A stretch of 64,000 bases of DNA from a virus. The notes under the pieces were generated by a model, which did no database searches, was not told the origin of the DNA, and saw only the letters and a list, made by a program, of their open reading frames with translations. The stretch spans positions 99,825 through 163,824 of IMG/VR virus record IMGVR_UViG_3300023184_000033; one strand, 5' to 3'. Numbering within the stretch: position 1 is the first letter of the stretch; every line of letters begins with the position of its first letter. Of this stretch, positions 26,812 to 35,403 are shown piece after piece. Made by a program: the position numbers and the translations under genes.

Positions 26812-27408
26812 ATGGCATCTAAATTAACACAACTTACCCAAGAAAAGACCGCTGCAGAACTTCAAAGTATGTCCCGTGAGGCATACAAATGGTTGCTGCG
26901 TAAAGTCGCATTTATTAGAAATCCAAGGTCTATACCACCCACAATTAAAAGGGAACAAGACCGATATACAAATAGACCACTATTGGGCAAGATGTATTTT
27001 TTCTATTATGATCCAAAAACAAAAACTGAACTACCATACTATGATACTTTCCCGTTGGTATTAGTATTGGACAAATATGCTGATGGTTTCTTAGGGTTGA
27101 ATTTGCATTACTTGCCACTTAAATACCGAGTAATATTCCTAGACAAATTGATGCAATATGCACGATATGATGATGATGATGAGGTCAAGAAGATTAAGAT
27201 AACCTATGACATCCTGGACTCAGCCAGAAGGCTTCGAGAGTTTAGACCTTGTCTGAAACGTTATCTATATTCACACGTTAAGTCTAGGATATTAACCGTG
27301 CAACCGGCAGAAATAGACGTTGCGGTATTTTTACCAATTCAAAGATTCGTAAAAGAAAAGGCACAGACAGTTTGGAAAGAATCTGTGCAACAAATAAGGA
27401 ATAGTTAA
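26812..27408 (+). CDS. Conserved T4-like virion protein, possible gp2 DNA-end protector
   Basis: 198 residues. The stretch LLGKMYFFYYDPKTKTELPYYDTFPLV..GLNLHYLPLKYR followed by REFRPCLKRYLYSHV is a conserved block in exo-T-even phages. It is usually linked to the gp2 position (next to gp4), whose product protects packaged DNA ends. No enzymatic motif was seen. The gp2 name rests on neighbourhood and partial recall, so treat it as tentative; a minor head or neck protein is the alternative. Confidence 0.5.
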   Translation: MASKLTQLTQEKTAAELQSMSREAYKWLLRKVAFIRNPRSIPPTIKREQDRYTNRPLLGKMYFFYYDPKTKTELPYYDTFPLVLVLDKYADGFLGLNLHYLPLKYRVIFLDKLMQYARYDDDDEVKKIKITYDILDSARRLREFRPCLKRYLYSHVKSRILTVQPAEIDVAVFLPIQRFVKEKAQTVWKESVQQIRNS

Positions 27409-27410
27409 AA

Positions 27411-28004
27411 ATGGCAGGTAATGTTAACGATTTTAAGGCAAGTTTTGCTAAGGACCTGGCAAAGTCGAATAAATTTGATGTGGTTATACCAGTACCATTA
27501 TCACTCATATTTTGGGTTAACAAGGCTAAAACTCTCACTATGAGATGTGAAGAAGCACATTTACCAGGAAGAACACTTGCAACAATGGACCTTAAAATTG
27601 GATCTAGTCCGGTTGAAAAATATCCATATGCAACAACATATAACGATATCGATCTAACATTTATGTTGGATGACACAATGGATCACAAAGTATTTTTTGA
27701 TTCATGGATGAACTACATCAGTCCGGTATATACTTGGAATCTTCGTTACAAAGACGATTACACAACAACAATCACCATTAACCAATATGATTCATTGAAT
27801 AAAAAAAGTTATTCTATTGATTTGTATGAAGCGTATCCAATATCAATAAATCAATTGGATTTATCATGGGGGAGTGAAGGTTATCATAAATTGAATGTAA
27901 CTTTTGCATACACATCTTGGTATAATAACTCAATACAGAATATTGGAAATGATTTACTTGACCTTGGTGCTGCAGCATTCGCAGATTTCCTTAATGATGA
28001 TTGA
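27411..28004 (+). CDS. Tail-tube-fold protein, gp54-like initiator (or gp19 tube)
   Basis: 197 residues. The start NVNDFKASFAKDLAKSNKFDVVI and the core LTMRCEEAHLPGRTLATMDLK...YNDIDLTFMLDD...FFDSWMNYI are those of the gp19/gp54 tail-tube family. T4-like phages keep gp19 with the sheath and portal genes, which are not in this window. Its place just before gp26 therefore favours gp54, which starts tube polymerisation on gp48. The fold call is strong; the choice between gp54 and gp19 is inference. Confidence 0.7.
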   Translation: MAGNVNDFKASFAKDLAKSNKFDVVIPVPLSLIFWVNKAKTLTMRCEEAHLPGRTLATMDLKIGSSPVEKYPYATTYNDIDLTFMLDDTMDHKVFFDSWMNYISPVYTWNLRYKDDYTTTITINQYDSLNKKSYSIDLYEAYPISINQLDLSWGSEGYHKLNVTFAYTSWYNNSIQNIGNDLLDLGAAAFADFLNDD

Positions 28005-28045
28005 TGTAAAATTAATAAATAGTTTTTTTTGAAAGTGAGAATAAA

Positions 28046-28765
28046 ATGTTACCAAAACTTGACGTACCAACCTATGAACTAGACTTGCCGTTATCAAAGA
28101 AGAAGATTAAGTATAGACCTTTTTTAGTAAAAGAACAGAAAAATCTTCTAATGGCTATGGAATCAAAAGATTCTAATGATATTCATAATGCCATCAAAGA
28201 TGTACTTTCAAACTGTACAATCACAGATGGAATCAATTTTGATAAACTACCAATTATTGATGTTGAATATTATTTCATCAATTTAAGAGCAAAATCTGTG
28301 GGTGAGGTTATTGAAACAAAGTATCGATGTAATAACCAAGTGAATGATAAAACTTGTGGTGGTACAATGGAATCAGAAATTAATTTGCTTGACATTAAAC
28401 CGGAAGGCAAAGAAGTTAATCCAGAGATTGCGTTGGATAATAAAATCACAGTTAAGTTTAAGTATCCAGAATTTGGAATTGTTAAAGATTCTTTGAGTTA
28501 TGAATCTGAAACTGAAGTAACGTTTAACTTAGTTGCGAGTAGTATTGAATACATTTATGATGGTGACCAGTTCTTTTATGCACACGAATCAACACAAGAA
28601 GAATTGGTTGAATTTGTCGAATCTATGAATCAATCTCAATTTGAAAAAGTTGAAGAGTTCTTCTCCAGTATGCCTAAAATGAAGAAGACACTTGAGATTA
28701 CTTGTGGTAAATGTGGATATGAACATAAACTTGAAATGGAAGGGCTCGAAAGTTTTTTCGGCTAA
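28046..28765 (+). CDS. 26: Baseplate hub / tail assembly protein gp26
   Basis: 239 residues. The N-terminus LPKLDVPTYELDLPLSKKKIKYRPFLVKEQKNLL is diagnostic of T4-type gp26. Two Cys pairs (C-x10-C near residue 112 and CGKCGYEH near the end) suggest a zinc site. The gene sits between the tube-fold gene and the tape-measure region, the slot used by tail assembly chaperones in other tailed phages. It ends GLESFFG-stop over a U-UUU-UUC run, where a -1 slip would extend it into the gp51 frame. Confidence 0.88.
   Translation: MLPKLDVPTYELDLPLSKKKIKYRPFLVKEQKNLLMAMESKDSNDIHNAIKDVLSNCTITDGINFDKLPIIDVEYYFINLRAKSVGEVIETKYRCNNQVNDKTCGGTMESEINLLDIKPEGKEVNPEIALDNKITVKFKYPEFGIVKDSLSYESETEVTFNLVASSIEYIYDGDQFFYAHESTQEELVEFVESMNQSQFEKVEEFFSSMPKMKKTLEITCGKCGYEHKLEMEGLESFFG
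28753..28759 (+). other. Putative -1 ribosomal frameshift slippery site
   Basis: T TTT TTC in the gp26 frame fits the X-XXY-YYZ rule for tandem -1 slippage. It lies two codons before the gp26 stop (GGC TAA). After the slip the frame stays open for 64 codons to 28950. This is the same arrangement as the G/GT and E/E' tail chaperone genes, which lie just before the tape measure, as here. No stimulatory hairpin was established by eye. Confidence 0.65.
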
Positions 28766-28950
28766 CCTTTTGTCATGAAAACCTGAAGAATTATTATCGG
28801 ACAAACTTTGCAATGATGCAACACCACAAATACAGTTTGACCGAGCTTGAATCCATGTTACCTTGGGAACGTGATATTTACGTTACTATGCTGATACAAT
28901 ATATCGAAGATGAAAACCAAAAGATAAAAGAACGGCAAAAAAGAGGGTAA
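28759..28950 (+). CDS. 51: gp51-like frame, probably made as a gp26-gp51 fusion
   Basis: The -1 frame reads RLTFCHENLKNYYRTNFAMM then a helical, acidic and polar tail (SLTELESMLPWERDIYVTML...) up to a stop one base before the next ATG. It is clearly protein-like and matches the short gp51 (baseplate hub assembly catalyst) of T4-like marine phages. No ATG, GTG or TTG opens this frame before the internal ATG at 28813. That ATG would lose the conserved LTFCHE...NYY part and lacks a good ribosome binding site. Frameshift expression from gp26 is the best explanation (inference). Confidence 0.65.
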   Translation, partial: RLTFCHENLKNYYRTNFAMMQHHKYSLTELESMLPWERDIYVTMLIQYIEDENQKIKERQKRG

Positions 28951-31323
28951 ATGGAACCAAAGAGTGAATCACTTGCTGATAAGACTTTAGAAGAGAAAGC
29001 ACCAAAGAAACCAGAACCAAAACTGGTAGCTGCGGCTTTGCTCGGAAAAATATTCACGTTGATGAAGAAAAAGCGTGAACTAGAATTAAAAAATCGTGAA
29101 CTGGATCAAGTTCAACAATCTCAAACTGAGATAAAAGAACTTGAGATGAAGAAAAAAATCATAGAGGCTGTAAAAGAACCTAAAGATGAAGGTCCTAAAG
29201 ACAAAATTCCTAAAGACAAAATTCCTAAAAGTATAGTTAAAAAACCAAAAAAAGAAAAAAAAGCAAAAAAAACAAAAAGCAAAAAAAAATTTGGTTATCC
29301 TGATGGCTTAGCTGGATTTTTAACCGATGCTACACTTATTGGCGCTTTAATTTTTAAACACAATAAAGATGCAGAAAAAATAGAAAAAGAAATTGCAGAT
29401 GTGCTTCAAAATGATGCATTAGAAAAACTATTATCTAATGAACCAGAACCGGCTCCTGATGCGCCAGCACCAAATCCTTCAACTGTCGAGAAACCAACAG
29501 CAGAGTTGCCAGTAACACCACCAGATGCATCTAAAGATGAAGCTGAAGCTAAGAAAGTTGCTGCTGAAGCCGAAGCTGCCAAAGTTGCTGCTGAAAAGAA
29601 AGCTGATGAAGTTAAAAAAGCTAAAGAAGAAGCTGAAGTTAAGAGAGTTAAAGAAGAGAAAGAAACGGCTGCTAGAGAACAAGAAGAAACTGAAAAAAGA
29701 AAAAAAGCAGAAGAAGAAAAAAAGAATGCTGCTGCCAAACAAATTGAAGCTGAACAAAAAGAAAAACAAGCCAAAGCCGATGAAGAACAAAATCAAAGAG
29801 AATCGGATATATTAAAAAGAAAAGCAGAACGAACAAAAAACGAACAAGATAAAAAAGCAGCGGAGGAAGCAGAAGAAAAAGCTCGTGTTGCGAAAGAAAA
29901 ATCTCGCCTTGCTCAGGAAGAAACTGAAAAAGCCCGTAGAGAAAAAGAAGAAGTAAGGTTAAAAGAAGAATCTAGGTTAAAAGCTGCGGCTGACGCCGAA
30001 AATAAACGTAAAGAGCAAAAAGCTGCTGATGATAAGAAAGCTGCTGATAAAGCGGCAGCTGATAAGAAAGCTGCTGATAAAGCGGCAGCTGATAAGAAAG
30101 CTGTTGATGATAAAGCGGCAGCTGATAAGAAAGCTGTTGATGATAAAGCGGCAGCTGATAAGAAAGCTGTTGATGATAAAGCGGCAGCTGATAAAGCTGC
30201 AGCGGACAAACGTAAACTAACACCACAACCACCAGTTCCACCCGCTGTACAACCTATACTTCCAAAACCATCAGTCAATCCTAATGCTGGCGAACTTGGC
30301 AATCAAGATAATGTAAGAAATCCTTCAGCCTCAAGAATATTTCCTAAAGATTTGAATAATTTTGGTAAAAACAAAAAATATGGTTATTTGGATGAATACC
30401 AAACCTATTCGGCCATATCTAAACACGAAGGTGGTTATGAGGCTCTTTATAATGATTCATCAAAACTAATACCGGACCCGGAAGATCCAAAAAAGCAGAA
30501 GAAGATTAGGGTGAAATACAATAAATCTGGCCCAACAGTAGAAGAATGGTCGGAAGCAAATCTTGGGAAGAAGAAAAAATTAACAGAATTGACATTCACT
30601 GAGTTATTACAACTTCAGAACTCCAGACCGGCCGGCCAGGCCGCAGTAGGTAAAATACAGTTCATACCATCTACACTTTTTGGTAAGAAACTTGATGGTG
30701 ATGCAGCATCCGTCTTTGGCCAGTCGGGTCTAAAATGGTCAGATATATTTTCCCCAGCTAATCAAGAAATTTTAATATCAACGTTGAGCAAACAACAAGA
30801 TGCTGTATTGCTAGGAAAAGAGGGCCAGAAGACCCTTAAAGATTTAGGACATGATGGAAAAATTACTCCTGGTATGAAACTTGCGGCCAATTATATCGGC
30901 CCAGCAGGTTTACTTGCTATTATGGAAGAATCAAAAAAAGATCCAACTCTCTCTGTTGCTGAGATTTATAAAAAAAGATTTAATATAGACCTTACTAAAG
31001 GTATGACAATCAATAAAGAATTGGCTGTACCTGGCAGTGGTGCAACTTTTTTAGCTGAAAAAGAAAAGTTTGTGCTTGATTTTGCTATTAAAGAAAAATA
31101 TTTAACCCCAGAAGAATCAGCAAAAACAGTCATGCCAGCTACAGTTCCATCGGGCACAAGAATTGATACTTTATCAACAAATAATGCAGCTGCCAAAGCT
31201 GATTCAAAAGCTGCAACTTCATCTGCATCAACTACTGTTATAATACAAAATCAATCCAATACTAGACCTGCGGCCGTACCAGCACCAAAAGTGGATGATA
31301 GACCAGCACATTTAAGAAAGTAA
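28951..31323 (+). CDS. Virion protein with lysozyme-like domain, tape-measure region
   Basis: 790 residues. Residues 1-130 are Lys/Glu-rich coiled coil. About 190-420 is a highly charged Ala/Lys/Glu helix with exact tandem repeats (DKKAADKAAA). A lysozyme-fold domain follows at about 485-680: E493 in SKHEGGYEALYND is the candidate catalytic acid, and AVGKIQFIPSTLFG (about 563) is the lysozyme/transglycosylase turn. It would cut peptidoglycan during DNA entry. Since neither gp5 half has a lysozyme domain, this protein is the likely tail-associated muralytic enzyme. A motif near residue 148 (LQNDALEKLLSNEP) recurs in the membrane protein at 47769-48140. Confidence 0.7.
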   Translation: MEPKSESLADKTLEEKAPKKPEPKLVAAALLGKIFTLMKKKRELELKNRELDQVQQSQTEIKELEMKKKIIEAVKEPKDEGPKDKIPKDKIPKSIVKKPKKEKKAKKTKSKKKFGYPDGLAGFLTDATLIGALIFKHNKDAEKIEKEIADVLQNDALEKLLSNEPEPAPDAPAPNPSTVEKPTAELPVTPPDASKDEAEAKKVAAEAEAAKVAAEKKADEVKKAKEEAEVKRVKEEKETAAREQEETEKRKKAEEEKKNAAAKQIEAEQKEKQAKADEEQNQRESDILKRKAERTKNEQDKKAAEEAEEKARVAKEKSRLAQEETEKARREKEEVRLKEESRLKAAADAENKRKEQKAADDKKAADKAAADKKAADKAAADKKAVDDKAAADKKAVDDKAAADKKAVDDKAAADKAAADKRKLTPQPPVPPAVQPILPKPSVNPNAGELGNQDNVRNPSASRIFPKDLNNFGKNKKYGYLDEYQTYSAISKHEGGYEALYNDSSKLIPDPEDPKKQKKIRVKYNKSGPTVEEWSEANLGKKKKLTELTFTELLQLQNSRPAGQAAVGKIQFIPSTLFGKKLDGDAASVFGQSGLKWSDIFSPANQEILISTLSKQQDAVLLGKEGQKTLKDLGHDGKITPGMKLAANYIGPAGLLAIMEESKKDPTLSVAEIYKKRFNIDLTKGMTINKELAVPGSGATFLAEKEKFVLDFAIKEKYLTPEESAKTVMPATVPSGTRIDTLSTNNAAAKADSKAATSSASTTVIIQNQSNTRPAAVPAPKVDDRPAHLRK
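30031..30189 (+). repeat. In-frame tandem repeat, 2 x 30 bp then 3 x 33 bp
   Basis: Two identical 30-bp units are followed by three identical 33-bp units that differ by one inserted codon and one substitution. They encode DKKAADKAAA twice and DKKAVDDKAAA three times. The near-perfect identity at the DNA level means recent duplication, so copy number may vary between isolates. Confidence 0.9.
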
Positions 31324-31332
31324 AGAAATAAA

Positions 31333-33291
31333 ATGGCCGAAGAAAAAAAAGAAAAAAAGATTGCTGCGTTGTTAAGGGGGTCCAATACAGAAGAACAAAC
31401 AGCGGTACAGGTTGTACCCCAGTACAATCTTTCTTCCAATAAAATTACTGAAGGCAAATCCGAAGTTGCTACAGAAGAACTTGTCACTAGAATTTCTGAC
31501 GTAGAAGCACTCATTCCAAAAAATGATATTAAAATTGGTAAAGTAAGTAAAAAAGTTGACAATCTAAAAAGTTTAACAAATAAAAAGTTTGAACGAATCA
31601 CCAAAAAAATCACCGAAGAGATTGATATTATTGCTGAAGGTCTCGATGATAATAATAAAAAAGTAACAAAATTATCTACACTAATTGAAAAACAAAAAAA
31701 AGATGGTGAAAAAGACTCTAAGAATGCTGAAAAGGGCGACAATAAAATAATTACAATTCTAACGAATATGTTAGATTTTATGAAATTAACTTTTGAAGAA
31801 GACAAATTAACAAGAGAACAACAAAATAATTTTAGTGAAGAACATAATTTAGAAAAAGAACGTAAAGACAAAGAACTTTTAGAAGCATTAAAAGGAAGAA
31901 ATGTTCCTACAGCTGAAAAGATTGTTGAAGATGATGATAAAGGTGGTTTTTTTGAAAAAATATTAGGTGCCATGGCATCTATTTTAGGTCCACTAAAAAC
32001 TTTTATGAATGTTTTAGGAAAATTATTTTCCACATTAAGCAAGTTTGTTACTTCCTTTGCAAGATTCATCACTTCTGCCGGCAAAATATTATTTTCTGCT
32101 GCTAGATTGCTGTTTAGTCCTTTGGGTCTTGGTTTGTTAATCGCTGCAGGTGCTGGTTATTCTTTATACAAATTTTATGAATGGATTCAAAAGAATGACC
32201 AATCCAAATTGAGTCCATCAGAAGCTGCAGCTGCATTATCAGATGAACGAGAGGTTATAGCTCAAGCAAAACTCAAATTCAGAAAAGATGAGGTTACTAA
32301 AGATGAAATTGAAGAAACACGCAAAGCGTTAATTGAGAATGTAACGGGTGGTAGAAAAAGAGCTGAAGAAATTAAAGCAATGCCTGAAGGTCCAGAAAAA
32401 GAAAATGCATTGCAATCAATTGGTGGTGCCAGAAAACTAGAAGAAATTTTAGCAGATAAAAATGAATATAAAGTACCCACTGGAAATGAAGTTGAAGCTT
32501 TACCTGGTAGAGCTATACCAAGGCCAGATCCAAAAAAAGGAAATCCTGCTGCAACAATGTCTTGGGATAGACAATGGAAAGGTATATTAGATCCAGTTAC
32601 AGGACTTCAACTTTCTGTAACTAACAATAAAATTGCCGATAGGATGGATGCTGAAGCCAGCGCAAATCGTACTGGTGTTCCGCAAAATGTTATAGCTGCT
32701 GATAGGATGGATGCTGAAGCTAACAACATGCCGAATCCTATTGCTCAAAAAATTGCTGATAGGATGGATGCTGAAGCCAACTCAGAATCTATGCGGGCCA
32801 TTGGAAAGGCAGCTACTCCAACCTCAAAGTTTGCTATAACTCCTGAAGAAGCACGTATCGCTTTGACAGGTTCTGACCGAGATATCGAAAAACTTGGAGG
32901 CAGAGTCTACTTACAACGGATAGCTAACTCCACAACACCATCAACTCAATCTACGCCGGCGGCAGTACCAGCAACACCTTCTACATCAAGCTCAACATCA
33001 GAAGTTACACCGGTTGTGCCACCACCACCAAAGCAAGTTCATGAACCAGTATCTTCTGCAACTCCTATGCCAATGACACAAAATTTAGGATCAAAAGTTG
33101 CTGACATGTCGAATGATAATGCTTTAACCAAGTCGGCTATGGAAATCAATATAACTCCAAACAATTCAGTTAATAATGTTGTGGCTACAAACAAAAGTAA
33201 TGTTCCACAAGCAGGTAATAAAATTCCTTCTGTTAGAAATCAAGAAGAAACATACCAGCGAATGATATTGGATAGTACCAGAATGGTATAA
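31333..33291 (+). CDS. Tape-measure-like protein (gp29 position)
   Basis: 652 residues. An N-terminal coiled coil (KKVDNLKSLTNKKFERITKK, about 70-190) is followed by a hydrophobic, weakly charged region at about 215-285 (ILGAMASILGPLKTFMNVLG..FSPLGLGLLIAAGAGYSLY) that could insert in the inner membrane, as in tape measures. The C-terminal part is Pro/Ser/Thr-rich and contains three DRMDAEA repeats. With its position after gp26/gp51 and next to the lysozyme protein, a gp29-type role or a second internal tail protein is likely. No sequence signature proves it. Confidence 0.6.
   Translation: MAEEKKEKKIAALLRGSNTEEQTAVQVVPQYNLSSNKITEGKSEVATEELVTRISDVEALIPKNDIKIGKVSKKVDNLKSLTNKKFERITKKITEEIDIIAEGLDDNNKKVTKLSTLIEKQKKDGEKDSKNAEKGDNKIITILTNMLDFMKLTFEEDKLTREQQNNFSEEHNLEKERKDKELLEALKGRNVPTAEKIVEDDDKGGFFEKILGAMASILGPLKTFMNVLGKLFSTLSKFVTSFARFITSAGKILFSAARLLFSPLGLGLLIAAGAGYSLYKFYEWIQKNDQSKLSPSEAAAALSDEREVIAQAKLKFRKDEVTKDEIEETRKALIENVTGGRKRAEEIKAMPEGPEKENALQSIGGARKLEEILADKNEYKVPTGNEVEALPGRAIPRPDPKKGNPAATMSWDRQWKGILDPVTGLQLSVTNNKIADRMDAEASANRTGVPQNVIAADRMDAEANNMPNPIAQKIADRMDAEANSESMRAIGKAATPTSKFAITPEEARIALTGSDRDIEKLGGRVYLQRIANSTTPSTQSTPAAVPATPSTSSSTSEVTPVVPPPPKQVHEPVSSATPMPMTQNLGSKVADMSNDNALTKSAMEINITPNNSVNNVVATNKSNVPQAGNKIPSVRNQEETYQRMILDSTRMV
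32638..32777 (+). repeat. Three dispersed copies of a 20-bp repeat (DRMDAEA)
   Basis: GATAGGATGGATGCTGAAGC occurs at 32638, 32701 and 32758, always in frame, coding DRMDAEA(S/N). The spacers differ in length (43 and 37 bp) and sequence. The repeat may be a small structural or binding motif duplicated within the tape-measure-like protein. Confidence 0.85.
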
Positions 33292-33296
33292 CAAAA

Positions 33297-33317
33297 AACC
33301 CCGCACAAGGCGGGGTT
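33297..33317. terminator. Bidirectional intrinsic terminator between convergent operons
   Basis: AACCCCGC and GCGGGGTT form a perfect 8-bp stem with a 5-nt loop. On the minus strand it is followed by TTTTTTG, and on the plus strand by TTCTTATTTTG. It starts 6 nt after the stop of the rightward tail operon and lies just past the end of leftward gp32, so it can stop both transcripts. Confidence 0.9.
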
Positions 33318-33342
33318 CTTATTTTGTGAAGAAAATTGATTA

Positions 33343-34230
33343 TTAGTCTTCAGCTAACTTACTGAAGTAAGCCATATCGTCATCATCTTCTGTAATTTCT
33401 GGTTCTTTAGTTGCAAACTTAGCAGGATTGGCACGAGCCTCTGCTTTAATAGTTTCAACTGTAGTCTTAGGTGCAATTACTTCACCGTTTAAACCAAGAA
33501 CCTTTTCAAGACGATTCTTCAAGTCATCATATGTTTTGAATTCTTTATCAGTCACCAAAGTTTTTAGTGTATGTTCAGACTTCCAAATTGTTTCGAGTTC
33601 TTCATCATTGGTAGACAATGGCGCAGCTGACTCAAATTCAGACTTGTCATAGTTCTGATAACCTTCAACTTTACGAATCTTAATTTTAAAGTTAGCACCT
33701 TTCCACATATCAAATGGATTGATTGCTGTTTCATCTTCAAACTGAGGATTCATCGCTTCAGTAATCTTATCGAAAATCTTGGCACCAAACTTGAACAGTT
33801 TGACTTTGCCTTCATTTTCAGGATTCTTAGGGTCTGAAACAATATACACGTTAGTGATATAATTCAGTTTACGTTTTTGTTTACTAACGATATCACGATT
33901 AGCTTTAACACCAGAATTCCACAAAACAGAATTGTGTTCACACACAGGACATTGTTGGTTTTTAGTAGTCAAGCAGTTATCGATTAACCAACCACCAGGA
34001 CCTTGGAATCCATGAGAGAAGATTTTAACCCATGGCAAAGATTCATCACCATCACCTTCAGATGCAGGAAGAAAACGGACAGTGGCCATACCATTGCCTG
34101 CTTTATCCACAGATGGTTTCCAGAATAGGTCTTTGTTTTCATCACCAGACGTTGCATTGAGAGATTCAATAGCCTTAGTGAGTTTGTCGAGATTGCCAGA
34201 TTGGCGTTTGAGATTAGCAAAAGAGCTCAT
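33343..34230 (-). CDS. 32: Single-stranded DNA-binding protein gp32
   Basis: 295 residues, the T4 gp32 length. The basic N-terminal LAST-like head (MSSFANLKRQSGNLDKL) serves cooperativity. The core has the zinc ligands C86, C94, C97 and H99 (NQQCPVCEHN), and the acidic tail (EITEDDDDMAYFSKLAED) recruits gp59 and other replication proteins. It coats ssDNA in replication, repair and recombination. A strong sigma70-type promoter (34298-34326) precedes it, matching the need for abundant early expression. Confidence 0.95.
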   Translation of the reverse strand: MSSFANLKRQSGNLDKLTKAIESLNATSGDENKDLFWKPSVDKAGNGMATVRFLPASEGDGDESLPWVKIFSHGFQGPGGWLIDNCLTTKNQQCPVCEHNSVLWNSGVKANRDIVSKQKRKLNYITNVYIVSDPKNPENEGKVKLFKFGAKIFDKITEAMNPQFEDETAINPFDMWKGANFKIKIRKVEGYQNYDKSEFESAAPLSTNDEELETIWKSEHTLKTLVTDKEFKTYDDLKNRLEKVLGLNGEVIAPKTTVETIKAEARANPAKFATKEPEITEDDDDMAYFSKLAED

Positions 34231-34297
34231 TTTGTTTTCCTTATAAACGGAGTATTAAATATTACGGAGTGTAAACGGTTTGTTTCACATGGTGCAT

Positions 34298-34326
34298 AGT
34301 ATATCATATATTTAGGCGCTTGTCAA
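34298..34326 (-). promoter_or_regulatory. Sigma70-type promoter for gp32
   Basis: Minus strand TTGACA, 17-nt spacer, TATACT. It overlaps the end of the nucleotidase gene and leaves a leader of about 60 nt before the gp32 start. Near-consensus elements and optimal spacing make this a strong early promoter read by host polymerase. Confidence 0.8.
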
Positions 34327-34814
34327 ACGTATAGTTTCAAAATTGCCAGAGTGGTTACCCAATCTTTATGATATATGGCATGTCCACCAGCTCCTATAAA
34401 TTGTTTGACGTTTATTTCAGTATCGTCAATCAATAAAGTATCTGGTCGAGCATACTCTTTTTTGTGCCGTTTTCCAGGCACAAGAATTGGTTTGAAGGTA
34501 ATATTATGTTTCTTCAACCAATTAATTTTTTGTTCTTGCACATCTTCATGTACCTCAGGTCTTGCTGTTGAGGAAAGAATTTCAGTTGGAATATGAATTT
34601 TGTTTAGATAATCTAATCCAACTTGTGCATCATCCATAAGTGGAAGTTTTTCGAAGCCTTTGTTATCAATCATTTGACGGAAATAAGGTTCAAACTTTTT
34701 TTCTTTTTCGGCTTGGCGTGGATGAATTCCGTGCTGCCTAATGTATTCACGATTAAAGTCAGCAATGACACCATCCATGTCTAGATAGATTTTGGTGATT
34801 TTATGAAACGGCAT
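34323..34814 (-). CDS. HAD-family 5'(3')-deoxyribonucleotidase-like protein
   Basis: 163 residues. HAD motif I is YLDMDGVIADF (nucleophile and acid Asp), motif II is the SSTARPE region, K comes from the GKRHKKEYA region, and motif IV is LLIDDTEIN. This is the NT5C-like layout that removes phosphate from deoxynucleotides. In a phage it may adjust dNMP/dNTP pools. It lies in the gp33-gp59-gp32 cluster with a 14-nt overlap with gp59. Confidence 0.75.
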   Translation of the reverse strand: MPFHKITKIYLDMDGVIADFNREYIRQHGIHPRQAEKEKKFEPYFRQMIDNKGFEKLPLMDDAQVGLDYLNKIHIPTEILSSTARPEVHEDVQEQKINWLKKHNITFKPILVPGKRHKKEYARPDTLLIDDTEINVKQFIGAGGHAIYHKDWVTTLAILKLYV

Positions 34815-35403
34815 AATCTTTAATTTTCTCTTGCAATATATTCTTCATTTTGTTCTTGTCGTAAAACAAAAACGGTTTGTATTTTTCACATTTATTTTTC
34901 AATTCAGGCCAAACAATATCATCAATAATCTTTTTCTCCCACATGGGAAAGAAGTTTAGTAAATCATTCAAAATAACCAGAGTTTCAATCGCAACTTTAC
35001 CATGCATTGTTTCTACCAACAACTTTGGATAGTTGCCCGATTCCACTTTGAAGATATTATTGTGATTATCTAATACGTGTATTATATCAGATTCAAACTG
35101 ATATGTCAAGCTCTGGATTCTTTTTTGCCACTTTTTATAGTTTTCTTCATTGTCAGGTCCTGTTATATCACCAACCCAATTAACGTCTTGGACTATGAAG
35201 TTGGAGATATAATAGTTCCTGAGTTCATCCAACGAGTATTTCCTAGACAAACGATAGAACGTAAACTTATCCTTTCTTATTGAAAAGGATTGTTTAGAAA
35301 CATTCGTTTTACCATGATACTTTACATAGTCATAAGAACCTGTGAAGTGTAACTTGAGAGCATGAAACATGGCAAACGCTGCGAAGCCAGTATTCTCACT
35401 CAT
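34801..35403 (-). CDS. 59: Replicative helicase loader gp59
   Basis: 200 residues, slightly shorter than T4 gp59 (217). The start AFAMFHALKLHFTGSYDYVKYHGKT..SFSIRKDKFTFYRLSRKY is the typical gp59 N-terminal block in T4-like phages. gp59 loads the gp41 helicase onto gp32-coated forks. The order gp33-gp59-gp32 is as in T4, and the start overlaps the gp33 stop by 4 nt. Confidence 0.85.
   Translation of the reverse strand: MSENTGFAAFAMFHALKLHFTGSYDYVKYHGKTNVSKQSFSIRKDKFTFYRLSRKYSLDELRNYYISNFIVQDVNWVGDITGPDNEENYKKWQKRIQSLTYQFESDIIHVLDNHNNIFKVESGNYPKLLVETMHGKVAIETLVILNDLLNFFPMWEKKIIDDIVWPELKNKCEKYKPFLFYDKNKMKNILQEKIKDYAVS

Noticed and set aside
28813-28950. Independent gp51 start at the internal ATG-ATG
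   Set aside because: It would drop the conserved LTFCHE...NYYRTNF part and has no ribosome binding site; frameshift expression explains the frame better.
29406-30302. Long open frames opposite to and beside the Ala/Lys/Glu-rich part of the 790-residue protein
   Set aside because: Low-complexity GCT/GAA/AAA codons leave several frames open; products are meaningless homopolymer-like strings.
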